Source: Sporomusaceae bacterium UBA1887 (GTDB lineage: Bacteria; Bacillota; Negativicutes; Sporomusales; DSM-15969). Taken from it: 13,643 bases of DNA. The DNA lies in the NCBI GenBank assembly GCA_002337925.1, contig DDHB01000003.1:83805-97447 (forward strand), given 5' to 3'. Below the pieces are notes generated by a model, which made no database searches, was not told the origin of the DNA, and saw only the letters and a list, made by a program, of their open reading frames with translations. Positions within the stretch are counted from its first letter, which is position 1. Each line of letters begins with the position of its first letter. Of the stretch, positions 13,485 to 13,643 are shown one piece after another. A program made the translations under genes and the position numbers.

Positions 13485-13643
13485 AGCGACACCTCCATGC
13501 GGCGCTCCAAGCGCCTAGCATAAGCTGCCAGCGGATAACATATGGCAAGGTACAGCAGTCCGGTAACAACATATGCCGGACCATAATGCAAATTGGTGCT
13601 TGCCCATGAATCAGCGTGATACATCAGATCCCCACCGGCAACC
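13481..13643 (-). CDS. C-terminal end of a partner amino acid ABC permease, truncated by the window edge
   Basis: The frame is open from the right edge to a TGA at 13483-13481, giving the last 53 residues of a protein. They contain one hydrophobic segment (YVVTGLLYLAICYPLAAYA) followed by RRLERRMEVSL, the basic tail typical of HisM/GltJ-type permeases. Its stop overlaps the start of the next permease by ATGA. Together they match the tandem permease pair of glutamate/aspartate-type importers; the start of the gene is outside the window. Confidence 0.82.
   Translation of the reverse strand, partial: VAGGDLMYHADSWASTNLHYGPAYVVTGLLYLAICYPLAAYARRLERRMEVSL

Overview
The window reads as a chromosomal segment of an anaerobic, moderately AT-rich bacterium with Firmicutes-type ribosome-binding sites and strong rho-independent terminators. 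I lean towards the Negativicutes (Sporomusa/Pelosinus-like). This rests on the gene mix (a PAS-PucR regulator, a YuxH-type EAL-HDOD protein, an HD-GYP protein, citrate lyase without oxygen-dependent metabolism, and polar amino acid ABC transporters), not on any marker gene. No RNA gene, CRISPR array, transposase or other mobile element was seen.

Region 1 (1-4780, + strand) is signalling. A PAS-PAS-PucR one-component regulator enters from the left edge and ends at a strong terminator. An intergenic region with two near-identical 14-bp palindromes follows. Then comes a tight three-gene cyclic-di-GMP cluster: PAS-GGDEF diguanylate cyclase, a degenerate EAL-HDOD protein, and an HD-GYP phosphodiesterase with its catalytic motif intact.

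Region 2 (4780-7500) is regulatory. Two paralogous LysR-type regulators on the - strand (about half identical) flank a small + strand protein. That protein appears to join an IclR-like winged helix to the DNA-binding half of a CitB/DcuR-type response regulator, without any receiver domain. Each LysR gene converges on the + gene before it and shares a long hairpin terminator with it.

Region 3 (7406-10374, + strand) is a citDEF operon, coding for the gamma, beta and alpha subunits of citrate lyase or the closely related citramalate lyase. It has a plausible promoter with a LysR-like dyad across the -35, and a terminator straight after citF. The ligase and prosthetic-group genes (citC, citX, citG) and any transporter for citrate are not here.

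Region 4 (10558-13643) holds two polar amino acid uptake systems facing each other across a bidirectional terminator. One is a complete + strand set (lipoprotein binding protein, permease, ATPase). The other is a - strand pair of permeases, the second of which runs off the right edge.

The most unusual part is the three-regulator block next to citDEF. The likely logic is that the LysR pair and the receiver-less CitB-like protein control lyase expression in response to a di- or tricarboxylate, but that is inference. Nothing in the window is unmistakably a new class of system.
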